DNA from: an uncultured Bacillaceae bacterium
GTDB lineage: Bacteria > Bacillota > Bacilli > Bacillales > Cytobacillaceae
NCBI GenBank assembly: GCA_937995745.1
Contig: CALKIU010000035.1
Coordinates: 1 to 22,938 of the forward strand
Direction: 5' to 3'
DNA: 22,938 nt
The position numbers were made by a program, and so were the translations under genes. Below, piece by piece: positions 15,826 to 22,938 of this stretch (positions are counted from its first letter, which is position 1; the number at the start of each line of letters is the position of its first letter). A model generated the notes under the pieces. It did no database searches. It saw only the letters and a list, made by a program, of their open reading frames with translations, and had not been told where the DNA came from.

Positions 15826-18405
15826 ATGCTGGATCTGTTTAAAAAAGCAAAAGAGTTTAAGATGTCGAGAAGAGCATTTATCGGATGGTCTTCAGCCCTT
15901 GCAGCGTCAGCGGCCGTACCTGTTACCCGCGGGTTAACAGCCAGGGCGGAAGAACACTCCGTATTAGAAACAAAAAGCGAAGAAGGGGTGTGGAAAACTG
16001 CCGCTTGCTGGCACAACTGCGGCAGCCGATGCTTAAACAAAGTTCTTGTCAAAGACGGGGTGGTCATTCGCCAAAAAACGGATGACACACATCCGGACAG
16101 CCCGGATTTTCCGCAACAGCGCGGCTGTTTGCGGGGACGGTCCCAGCGCCATCAAATTTTCGGCGCCGACAGGTTGAAATATCCGATGAAACGCAAGCAT
16201 TGGGAGCCGGGCGGCGGCCGGAAAGATTTGCGCGGCCGGGACGAGTGGGTTCGTATCTCGTGGGATGAAGCCATCGACATTCTGGCGTCTGAAATCAAAC
16301 GAATCAGAAAAAAATATGGCAGCGAAGCAATCATGGTCACAGGCAGCGATGCCAATATCCGCAATGCTCTCGCCGCAACGGGAGGATTTACCGGCACGTA
16401 CGGAAGTTCCTCTTGGGGCGCTTGGAGATGGATTTGGGAGCAAATGGGCGTCGGTGAAGGACTGATTGTTGACGGTATCAACGACCGGATGGATTTAAGA
16501 AACTCGCAATTGATTGTCTTGTGGGGATGCAATCCTGCCTGGAGCACGCAAGGAAGTGTCACCTACAATTTTCTGCAGGCGAAAAAAGCGGGAGCCCGCT
16601 TTATCTCCATTGACCCGATTTACACGGATACAGCCAATATCATGGATGCAGAGTGGGTGCCGATTCGACCGGGAACCGACGATGCGCTGGCTTTTGGCAT
16701 TATGTATACCCTGCTTGAAGAAGATGATCCGGAAACAAACCCTCTCATTGATTGGGAGTTTTTAGAAAAATATACGATCGGTTTTGACGCGGATCATATG
16801 CCGGAAGGAGCCGATCCAAAAGATAACTTGAAAGATTATATTCTCGGAACTTATGACAAACAGCCGAAAACGCCTGAGTGGGCATCGGAAATTTGCGGCG
16901 TTGCTCCCGAGAAAATCCGCTGGCTCGCCCGCCAGATCGGCGGAACCGAGCGAGTGGCCCTCTTGACCGGCTGGGCTCCGGCACGGGTGGCCAACGGAGA
17001 AGGATGGGTACAGGCTTTTTCCGCATTGGGCATGATGACGGGCCATATGGGCAGACCGGGAAGAATGACCGGAGTCAGTTGTTGGGAATATGCCGGCAAT
17101 ATGGGACCGAAGCTTGTCATACCGGGAAGCACGGGCAGTCCTTCCATTGAAAATCCCATTGACAACCTCGTGAACGAAAATGAACTTTGGGATGCCGTGC
17201 TCGAAGGAAAATTCCTGCAGCGATACGAGGGCGAAAGAAAAGTTAATATTCAAATGATTTACCATAACTACGAAAATGTTTTGCAAACAAGAAGTAATAT
17301 TGCCAAAGGCATTGAAGCCCACCGCGAAGTGGAATTTGTTGTCACCAATAACTACGTCTTGACAACAAATGCCTTGTATTCAGATTTGGTGCTTCCGGTC
17401 GCTACCCCGTGGGAGCGGGAAGGCGCCGTGAAAGGCGGAAACAGGGAAATCGTCATAACTTGGCAGAAGATCGTCGATCCGCTCTATGAAACGAAGAGTG
17501 ACCGGGAAATTGCCGAATTGCTGGTAGAAGCTTTGGGCAAAGACCCGAAAGAAGTGTTCCCGCTTTCGCCGAAGCAAGAATACTTTAACCAATTGGCCGG
17601 CACGATGGTGGTGAAGGAAGACGGCGTTAATTACGAACCGCTGTGCACGATTACGGAAGAAGACATCAAAGAATGGGGCGTGGAAGGAACGCCGCAGCAA
17701 GGCCGCATTCCGCTGCAAGAATTTATCGACCGGGGCATCTATCAAGTGCCTAGAAAACCGGGAGACAATTTCGGATTCATCGCTTACAAAGACTTTATTG
17801 ATGATCCGGAAAACAATCCGGTGTCCAGCGAAAGCGGCAAGTTTGAAATTTACTGCCGGGCCATTCATGAATTGTCGAAAAAAGCGTATTCGGAAATCGC
17901 GCCGTATCCAAAATATGAGCCGAAAGTATTTGGTTATGAAAGCACATTTGAAGACTGGGAGAAGAAGAAAAAAGGAAAATATCCGTTCTTGATGACGAAT
18001 CCGCATTACTTGAGAAGGTCCCACAGCACGCTCGACAATGTTCCCCAACTGCGTGAAGCGTGGCCGAACCCGGTTTACATCAGCCGGATTGATGCGGAAA
18101 AGCTCGGCATCAAAGACGGCGACACGGTTCTCATCGAAAATGAATTTGCCAAATCCCTCCGTCCGGCCAAAGTAACCGAGCGGATCATGCCGGGGTGTGT
18201 CGGATTGCCTCACGGAGCCTGGGTTGACATTGACGAAAAAACGGGAATTGACCGGGCCGGCGCCGACAACTTGTTTGTCCCCCATATTCCGAAAGGCTTG
18301 GGTTCATCCGGTTTCAATTTAACTCGGGTGAATATCCAAAAATGGGACGGAGAGCCGCTTGAGGAAGACGTGAAATGGCCGCAAAGAATTGTTGAATTTT
18401 CATAA
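15826..18405 (+). CDS. dmsA: DMSO reductase family catalytic subunit, copy 2 (DmsA-like)
   Basis: The 859-residue paralog of the gene at 11231. I start at ATG 15826, 8 bases after AAAGGAG; ATG 15820 is only 2 bases from it, and with 15826 the two paralogs align without gaps over the first 168 residues. Tat signal SRRAFIG is at 14-20 and the cluster cysteines are at 61/65/69/101 as in copy 1. Residues 61-150 differ at only 8 of 90 positions. Beyond residue 168 similarity falls sharply: the Mo-ligand region is TYGSSSWGAWRW (putative ligand Ser196), and the segment that lines the substrate funnel differs throughout. A block around FDADHMPEGADPK and TPEWASEICGV is again nearly the same. A different substrate or affinity is likely. 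Its base composition is visibly more G+C-rich than copy 1. Confidence 0.9.
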   Translation: MLDLFKKAKEFKMSRRAFIGWSSALAASAAVPVTRGLTARAEEHSVLETKSEEGVWKTAACWHNCGSRCLNKVLVKDGVVIRQKTDDTHPDSPDFPQQRGCLRGRSQRHQIFGADRLKYPMKRKHWEPGGGRKDLRGRDEWVRISWDEAIDILASEIKRIRKKYGSEAIMVTGSDANIRNALAATGGFTGTYGSSSWGAWRWIWEQMGVGEGLIVDGINDRMDLRNSQLIVLWGCNPAWSTQGSVTYNFLQAKKAGARFISIDPIYTDTANIMDAEWVPIRPGTDDALAFGIMYTLLEEDDPETNPLIDWEFLEKYTIGFDADHMPEGADPKDNLKDYILGTYDKQPKTPEWASEICGVAPEKIRWLARQIGGTERVALLTGWAPARVANGEGWVQAFSALGMMTGHMGRPGRMTGVSCWEYAGNMGPKLVIPGSTGSPSIENPIDNLVNENELWDAVLEGKFLQRYEGERKVNIQMIYHNYENVLQTRSNIAKGIEAHREVEFVVTNNYVLTTNALYSDLVLPVATPWEREGAVKGGNREIVITWQKIVDPLYETKSDREIAELLVEALGKDPKEVFPLSPKQEYFNQLAGTMVVKEDGVNYEPLCTITEEDIKEWGVEGTPQQGRIPLQEFIDRGIYQVPRKPGDNFGFIAYKDFIDDPENNPVSSESGKFEIYCRAIHELSKKAYSEIAPYPKYEPKVFGYESTFEDWEKKKKGKYPFLMTNPHYLRRSHSTLDNVPQLREAWPNPVYISRIDAEKLGIKDGDTVLIENEFAKSLRPAKVTERIMPGCVGLPHGAWVDIDEKTGIDRAGADNLFVPHIPKGLGSSGFNLTRVNIQKWDGEPLEEDVKWPQRIVEFS

Positions 18406-18422
18406 AAAGGAGTGCATGCCCT

Positions 18423-18962
18423 ATGGCTCAACTGGGTTTTTATATAAATGTGGCAGAGTGCATCGGTTGTAAAACATGCACCATTGCTTGCAAAGACAAA
18501 AATGACCTGGAAGTCGGCAGAAATTTTCGCCGTGTTTACACCTACGAAGAAGGCCAGTACCCGAAACCGATCTTCTATCACATCTCCATTTCGTGCAATC
18601 ATTGCGACGATCCCGGCTGCGTCAAAGCTTGCCCGACGACGGCCATGTACAAACGGAAAGAAGACGGGGTCGTCCTTGTGGATCACGACAAATGCGTCGG
18701 CTGCAGATACTGTGAATGGAATTGTCCGTATGGAGCGCCGCAATATAACGAAATGATCGGAAAGATGACCAAATGCGACACTTGCATCGACTTGCGGGAA
18801 AACGGGGAAGATCCGGTTTGTGTTTCGTCTTGCGTGATGCGGGCCATTGAATTTGGGCCTATCGACGAACTGCGCAAAAAATACGGAAATGTTAACGAGA
18901 TAAAAGGCATGCCGGACGCAGCCATTACAAAACCGAACCTTGTAATGACGGCGAAAGGGTAA
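18423..18962 (+). CDS. dmsB: Four-cluster ferredoxin electron-transfer subunit, copy 2 (DmsB-like)
   Basis: The 179-residue protein has its 16 cluster cysteines at exactly the same positions as copy 1 (13/16/19/23, 58/61/66/70, 91/94/97/101, 118/121/133/137). It shares long identical stretches such as TAMYKRKEDG-like and CPYGAPQYNE-like segments. It passes electrons from the second anchor to the second catalytic subunit. ATG 18423 follows AAAGGAG with a 10-base spacer, 17 bases after the catalytic gene. Confidence 0.93.
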   Translation: MAQLGFYINVAECIGCKTCTIACKDKNDLEVGRNFRRVYTYEEGQYPKPIFYHISISCNHCDDPGCVKACPTTAMYKRKEDGVVLVDHDKCVGCRYCEWNCPYGAPQYNEMIGKMTKCDTCIDLRENGEDPVCVSSCVMRAIEFGPIDELRKKYGNVNEIKGMPDAAITKPNLVMTAKG

Positions 18963-18969
18963 AATGTCC

Positions 18970-19002
18970 GGGGGGCTGTCCCCTTTTCCCGGCAACCCCC
19001 GT
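18970..19002 (+). repeat. G/C-rich hairpin between dmsB and dmsC of copy 2
   Basis: CGGGGG (18970-18975) can pair with CCCCCG (18997-19002), or the G run can pair with the nearer CCCC (18981-18984); the two foldings exclude each other. There is no T run directly after it, so it is not a standard terminator. It may adjust the amount of anchor subunit or protect the mRNA end. Confidence 0.4.
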
Positions 19003-19050
19003 TCTTTGAAAGAAGATATATTTTACAAGTTAAAAGAGGAGGCTGTTCCC

Positions 19051-19899
19051 ATGCATGAATGGGCGTTGTTAATATTTACAATATGTTTGCAAGCTGCCAT
19101 CGGCGGAGTTGTGATGCTGGCCCTGTTTTATAAAAAGATTTCCGCATTGGGTGAAGAAAAAACGTATCAAATCTTTAAACTTCCTTTGATTGTGTTTGCT
19201 TCTCTTTCCGTGATCGGCTTGGCGGCATCTTTCGCTCATTTGGGCACTCCGTTGAATGCGCTCAATACGATTCGCAACTTCGGCTCATCTTGGATGAGCA
19301 GGGAAATTGTTTTTACGGGATTGTTTATAGCAGCGGTATTCGTTACCTTGGCGCTGGCCCTGGCAAAGAAAAAAGTCAGCCTGGGCCCTTTGGCGGCAAC
19401 GGCGCTCATCGGTCTTGCAGATATTTTTTGCATGGCCGCGATTTATACCAATTCCCTCGTCAGCGGTTGGAGTTCTATCCACACATATACTTCCTTTTAC
19501 GGGACGGCATTGGTGCTTGGCCCTGTTTTGGCGGCGAGCTTAGTCATTCCCGGCTTGCGGGCCTCAGCGGAAACCAGCCTCGCGGGGGATGTTGTAAAAT
19601 ATTCTTTCAACATGCTATTGGCAGGAATTGCCGTGCAATTGATCGGGCTGGCTGTATTTGCGACTTCGCTGCCGGAAGTTCATATCATTCAAGGGGTGAA
19701 TGCCCTCGCCATATTGGCCGGATATAAAGGAACTGTTGCTGCGAGATGGTTGATTGAACTTGCCGGGGTGGGAATCTTCGCATACCTTGCTTATTCCGTG
19801 GACAAAAAGATGCAGCCGGCCGTTGTTTACGCCGCTTTATTGGCCGTGTTGGCGGCAGAAGGCATGAGCAGATATTTGTTCTATGTGTTGGGTGCGTAA
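19051..19899 (+). CDS. dmsC: Menaquinol-oxidising membrane anchor, copy 2 (DmsC-like)
   Basis: The 282-residue polytopic protein keeps the DmsC signature ASFAHLGTP (His63, the presumed quinol-site histidine) and NFGSSWMSREIVFTG, with about eight membrane segments. I start at ATG 19051, where GAGGAGG is 8 bases upstream and the N-terminus HEWALLIFTICLQ matches that of copy 1 (EEWPLMFFTLLTQ). A longer in-frame form from 18964 would add a Pro/Gly-rich stretch encoded by the hairpin region and is unlikely. It would feed menaquinol electrons to the second reductase. A perfect terminator follows. Confidence 0.92.
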   Translation: MHEWALLIFTICLQAAIGGVVMLALFYKKISALGEEKTYQIFKLPLIVFASLSVIGLAASFAHLGTPLNALNTIRNFGSSWMSREIVFTGLFIAAVFVTLALALAKKKVSLGPLAATALIGLADIFCMAAIYTNSLVSGWSSIHTYTSFYGTALVLGPVLAASLVIPGLRASAETSLAGDVVKYSFNMLLAGIAVQLIGLAVFATSLPEVHIIQGVNALAILAGYKGTVAARWLIELAGVGIFAYLAYSVDKKMQPAVVYAALLAVLAAEGMSRYLFYVLGA

Positions 19900-19909
19900 G
19901 CATGAGTTG

Positions 19910-19945
19910 GCGGGAAAGAATCGTTCTTTCCCGCTTATTTTGTTT
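19910..19945 (+). terminator. Terminator of the second dms operon
   Basis: GCGGGAAAGAA (19910-19920) and TTCTTTCCCGC (19924-19934) form a perfect 11-base stem with a TCG loop, followed by TTATTTTGTTTT. It separates the dms genes from tatA. Confidence 0.92.
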
Positions 19946-20121
19946 TGTCAGGAAAGTTTTAATCGGCCGCTTAAATGGGGCGCTGACAGCTGTTTTTTTG
20001 AAAAAATGCCGCGCTGCCGGGCCTCCCAGTCAATGATTACCATCGAAAAAGACCGGTTTTTTTGCTATTCTTAAAGTAAAGAAATAATTTTCATCTACCT
20101 TCGAAAAAGGAGTGGGGAGCT

Positions 20122-20313
20122 TTGCTCTCAAATATCGGCGTGCCAGGTTTGATATTGATCCTAGTTATTGCGCTGATTATCTTCGGTCCGAAAAAACTTC
20201 CGGAAATTGGCAGGGCTGTTGGACAGACTCTGAGGGAGTTTAAGAAATCCACAGCCGGAATCATCGAAGAGATAGAAGAATCACAGGAAAAGAAAGAAAA
20301 TAAAACGAAATAA
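20122..20313 (+). CDS. tatA: Twin-arginine translocase subunit TatA
   Basis: The 63-residue protein has the full TatA layout: a short N-terminus, one membrane helix (about residues 6-20), the hinge FGPKKLPEIGRAVGQ (21-35), an amphipathic helix and a charged tail. TatA oligomers form the pore for folded proteins carrying twin-arginine signals. The start is TTG 20122 behind AAGGAG at 9 bases. No tatC is next to it, so it must work with a TatC encoded elsewhere. Its position after two operons with Tat-dependent molybdoenzymes suggests it supports their export. A terminator stands upstream, so it has its own promoter, which I could not locate with confidence. Confidence 0.95.
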   Translation: MLSNIGVPGLILILVIALIIFGPKKLPEIGRAVGQTLREFKKSTAGIIEEIEESQEKKENKTK

Positions 20314-20472
20314 ACATTTGTTTTATCAGTTTGCGGGTACCCGCGAAAGGGCGGGAAATGGCCGGCAATTCTTTTTTGCGGGCAGGCATTCTTCGCGTTA
20401 CGGATAATAGCAAAAATATCGGCTTTGAAATGTTAAAAAGTCATTAATTTTTCACAATTATTTAATTTGTTG

Positions 20473-20511
20473 AAAAAGAGTATGTCTTACCCTTAAGACG
20501 TACTCTTTTTT
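20473..20511. terminator. Terminator after tatA, probably bidirectional
   Basis: AAAAAGAGTATGTCTTA (20473-20489) pairs with TAAGACGTACTCTTTTT (20494-20510) through one G-T wobble, giving a 17-base stem with an A run on one side and a T run on the other. It can stop transcription from both directions. Confidence 0.9.
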
Positions 20512-20726
20512 GCTGGATTCATCATATGAATGGAATGTGTTTTGTTCCCCGGGACTAGTCCCGTTTGTTGAAATTATTTTTCCGCAATGAATGCGGTTTT
20601 CGTGCTAAACCGTGTTTGCCGGGTTTTTTGCCCGGTTTTCGGGACTGAAAAATTTTTGTTTGTAAAAAATGCATGAAATTATTGACTTTGCAAGGCAGTT
20701 ATTGTAAATAATTATTAATTGAGTGC

Positions 20727-20754
20727 TTGACTTTTGGCTGAAAATAAGTATGAT
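20727..20754 (+). promoter_or_regulatory. Likely vegetative promoter of ltaS
   Basis: TTGACT (20727-20732) is followed after 16 bases by TATGAT (20749-20754), five of six matches in each hexamer. It would give a leader of about 130 bases before the ltaS start. A second TTGACT at 20682-20687 has no good -10 partner. Confidence 0.6.
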
Positions 20755-20894
20755 TTTTATGTTAGCCGTTTTAAAAATGAAAGTGTGTCAATGAGTGTCT
20801 CCTCTTGTTTTGAGGCAGAGTACGAATGTGATTGTTCGTTAATTTGATAGATCTTTATGTTAATATAGTAGTAGAAAGAAGGTTGGTGTTTCCT

Positions 20895-22916
20895 ATGGCG
20901 AATCTGACATTTAAAGAAAAATTGACCGGCAAATTCATATATTTTTATGCTTTGGCAGTTCTTTTACTTTGGATTAAAACATATATCACACAATTGACTC
21001 AATTCGATCTGGGAGTAGAGGGAACACTCCAGGAATTTCTGCTACTATTGAATCCCCTTGGCACCGCCATGCTGTTTTTGGGTTTGGCCTTCTTCTTTAA
21101 AGGCAGACGCAAGTATATCGCCTTGCTTGTTATTTACTCCGTCATGTCGATCCTTCTGTATGCCAATGTATGTTTTTACAGGGAGTTCCGGGACTTTATC
21201 ACTTTGCCGACGATTTTGCAGGGAACCCAAAACATCGGAGTGATCGGAAACAGCATCGGCGCCATTGCAGAGGGGTATGACTTCTTGTTTTTCATAGATT
21301 TGTTGTTGCTGATTGTTTTAGTTGTCTTTAAGATTGTGAAAGTAGATGTAAAAGGATTGAGCCGGCGCAAAGCTTTGGCGATCATTTCTTTGGCGCTTGG
21401 CCTTTCCAGCTTGAACTTGGCTTTGGCGGAAACGGATCGTCCGCAGCTGTTGACGAGAGGCTTTGACCGCAATTATATTGTGAAATATTTGGGAATGTAC
21501 AATTATACGATCTATGATGCGGTTCAAAGCACAAAGGCGTCAGCGCAAAGGGTTTTGGCGGACAGCAGCGACATCATTGAGGTCATTAACTTTACAAGGT
21601 CAAACTATGCGCAGCCCAATCCGGAATATTTCGGTGTCGCCAAGGGAATGAATGTGATCTATATCCATCTTGAATCCATCCAGGAATTTTTAATCGGTTA
21701 TGAATTGCACGGCGAGGAAGTGACACCGTTCCTGAACTCGCTGGTGCATGATGAACATACGCTGTATTTTGATAATTTCTTCCATCAGACGGCCCAAGGA
21801 AAGACGGCGGATGCCGAATTTCTCATTGATAATTCCTTGTACGGTTTGTCGCAAGGGGCAGCGTTTATTACAAAAGGTGAGAACACGTACCATGCCGCCC
21901 CGGCAATATTGAAGGATCACGGCTACACGTCTGCCGTGTTCCACGGGAACTCAGGAAGCTTCTGGAACAGAAACAAGATTTATAAAGCGTTCGGATATGA
22001 TCATTTCTTCGATCTAAGCTATTATTACATGGCGCCGGATCAAAAGGCCGATTACGGGTTGAATGACAAGCCGTTCTTTGAACAATCGGCTGTCCTGCTA
22101 GAGACGTTGCCGCAGCCGTTTTATGCGAAGTTTATAACGGTTACCCATCATTATCCGTATGAAATGGGGAATGAGGAAGAATTGACGCTTGCTCCCCATA
22201 CAACGGGGGACCGTTCAGTGGATAACTATTTCCGAACGGCCCGCTATGCGGATGAGGCTCTTGAGCAATTTTTTAATTACCTGAAAGAATCGGGATTGCT
22301 GGATAACTCCATTATTATCATGTATGGGGACCATTATGGAATTTCGCAAAATCATGACCGGGCCATGTCCGTTGTTCTGGATAAAGAAATCACCCGTTTT
22401 GACAGCGCGGCTGCTCTGCAGCGAGTTCCGCTCTTTATCCGGGTTCCCGGAATTGAAGGCAAAATCTTGCATCAATACGGAGGACAAATCGACCTGCTTC
22501 CGACTTTGCTTCATTTGTTGGGCATTGAAGCCAAAGATTATGTCCATTTTGGAACGGATTTGCTGTCGCCCGAACATGATGAACTAGTTCCGTTCCGCAA
22601 CGGCGACTTCGTCAGTCCGACCATTACATCTGTGGACGGAAAATTCTACGATTCCAGAACGGGCGAACCGCTCGATGAAAGCATGCTGGAAGAAGCGAAT
22701 CGGTTCCGTTCGATCGTGAGACAGAAATTGGAACTTTCAGATAAAGTGGTAAATGGCGATTTGTTGCGGTTCTATACACCGGACGGATTTACTCCGGTCG
22801 ATCCTTCGCAATTCGATTACAAGCCGGATCCGGATTATGATCCGGAAGAGCTCTTCAAAAAAGATGAACATGAAGGCTCTGAAACTGAAAGTAGAATTGA
22901 AGATTCTCAATCCTGA
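20895..22916 (+). CDS. ltaS: Lipoteichoic acid synthase LtaS-type sulfatase-fold protein
   Basis: The 673-residue protein has five predicted N-terminal membrane segments (residues 15-175) and an extracellular sulfatase-fold domain. The active site is clear: metal ligand Glu260 in IYIHLES, nucleophile Thr304 in TAQGKTADAEF, then HGNSGSFWNR and YGDHYGISQNHD with the Asp/His metal ligands. Such enzymes move glycerol phosphate from phosphatidylglycerol to the growing lipoteichoic acid chain. ASAQ around residues 215-218 may be a signal peptidase site between the two parts, as in S. aureus LtaS. I start at ATG 20895; AGAAGG is 12 bases upstream. A longer in-frame reading from 20832 has no ribosome site. 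Bacillus genomes carry several paralogs (ltaS, yfnI, yqgS, yvgJ), so the exact member is not certain. Confidence 0.92.
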   Translation: MANLTFKEKLTGKFIYFYALAVLLLWIKTYITQLTQFDLGVEGTLQEFLLLLNPLGTAMLFLGLAFFFKGRRKYIALLVIYSVMSILLYANVCFYREFRDFITLPTILQGTQNIGVIGNSIGAIAEGYDFLFFIDLLLLIVLVVFKIVKVDVKGLSRRKALAIISLALGLSSLNLALAETDRPQLLTRGFDRNYIVKYLGMYNYTIYDAVQSTKASAQRVLADSSDIIEVINFTRSNYAQPNPEYFGVAKGMNVIYIHLESIQEFLIGYELHGEEVTPFLNSLVHDEHTLYFDNFFHQTAQGKTADAEFLIDNSLYGLSQGAAFITKGENTYHAAPAILKDHGYTSAVFHGNSGSFWNRNKIYKAFGYDHFFDLSYYYMAPDQKADYGLNDKPFFEQSAVLLETLPQPFYAKFITVTHHYPYEMGNEEELTLAPHTTGDRSVDNYFRTARYADEALEQFFNYLKESGLLDNSIIIMYGDHYGISQNHDRAMSVVLDKEITRFDSAAALQRVPLFIRVPGIEGKILHQYGGQIDLLPTLLHLLGIEAKDYVHFGTDLLSPEHDELVPFRNGDFVSPTITSVDGKFYDSRTGEPLDESMLEEANRFRSIVRQKLELSDKVVNGDLLRFYTPDGFTPVDPSQFDYKPDPDYDPEELFKKDEHEGSETESRIEDSQS

Positions 22917-22938
22917 AATAAACAAGAACGACTTTACA

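Larger units (their letters stand above)
20314..20894 (+). promoter_or_regulatory. Hairpin-rich spacer and control region before ltaS
   Basis: No gene is seen. Besides the terminator and the promoter listed separately, the spacer holds several palindromes: GCGGGTACCCGC (20333-20344), CGGGACTAGTCCCG (20550-20563), CCGCA-N5-TGCGG (20582-20596), CGGTTT-N7-AAACCG (20594-20612) and CCGGG-N7-CCCGG (20619-20635). Confidence 0.5.

Noticed and set aside
15483..15842. Open frame of 119 codons before the second dms operon
   Set aside because: No ribosome site, low-complexity Phe/Ser-rich start, and it runs out of frame into the start of the DmsA-like gene across the TATAAT element.
17380..18285. Long minus-strand open frame (301 codons) opposite the second DmsA-like gene, and similar ones at 16762-17322 and 18210-18995
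   Set aside because: They lie wholly or mainly opposite strongly conserved genes, have no ribosome sites or recognisable motifs, and are explained by the G+C-rich codon use of copy 2.
1..22938. CRISPR array, tRNA, rRNA or prophage genes
   Set aside because: No regularly spaced identical repeats, no cloverleaf-like sequence and no phage genes were seen on reading the window.

Overview
The window looks like part of a low-to-mid GC Gram-positive chromosome, most likely a facultatively anaerobic member of the Bacillaceae. The support is strong AAGGAG-type ribosome binding sites, frequent TTG and GTG starts, a lipoteichoic acid synthase, a Bacillus-type TatA, and A+T-rich spacers with classical hairpin-plus-T terminators. 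The genus cannot be read from the sequence. The theme is anaerobic respiration with exported cofactor enzymes.

Layout. (1) Positions 1-1622, minus strand: a Tat-exported, probably lipid-anchored FAD_binding_2 (fumarate-reductase-like) flavoprotein whose 3' end lies outside the window. (2) 1623-2086: a divergent control region with a GTAATA palindrome and four further GTAATA copies. (3) 2087-9245, plus strand: a tightly packed cluster with a complete System I (Ccm) cytochrome c maturation set, in the order unknown lipoprotein - ccmE - ccmF - ccmH-like - short ccmI-like - ccmA - ccmB - ccmC - ccmD - ccmG. The 48-codon ccmD is easily missed. (4) 9246-10498: a gene-poor junction with a long hairpin and a decayed IS1182-type transposase remnant, then the upstream region of the next operon. 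(5) 10499-15292: a TorD/DmsD-type chaperone and a first dmsABC-like operon (Mo-bisPGD catalytic subunit, four-cluster ferredoxin subunit, DmsC membrane anchor), ended by a terminator. (6) 15826-19899: a second, paralogous dmsABC-like operon with its own terminator. (7) 20122-20313: a stand-alone tatA. (8) 20314-20894: a spacer full of hairpins that carries the ltaS promoter. (9) 20895-22916: ltaS.

How they may work together. Both DmsA-like proteins and the flavoprotein carry twin-arginine signals, so the nearby tatA fits their export. The DmsC-like anchors would take electrons from menaquinol, the DmsB-like proteins relay them through four [4Fe-4S] clusters, and the DmsA-like proteins reduce an S-, N- or oxyanion-type acceptor outside the membrane. 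The Ccm cluster would attach heme to c-type cytochromes, but no apocytochrome gene is visible here; one may lie beyond position 1, next to the flavoprotein.

Most unusual points: a System I pathway in a lineage expected to use System II (ResBC); a CcmH-like protein that has lost the canonical cysteine pair; a CxxxY-type CcmE; and two adjacent dmsABC copies whose catalytic subunits are almost identical around the Fe-S cluster yet very different around the active-site pocket. Function assignments rest on motif reading by eye, with no database search.
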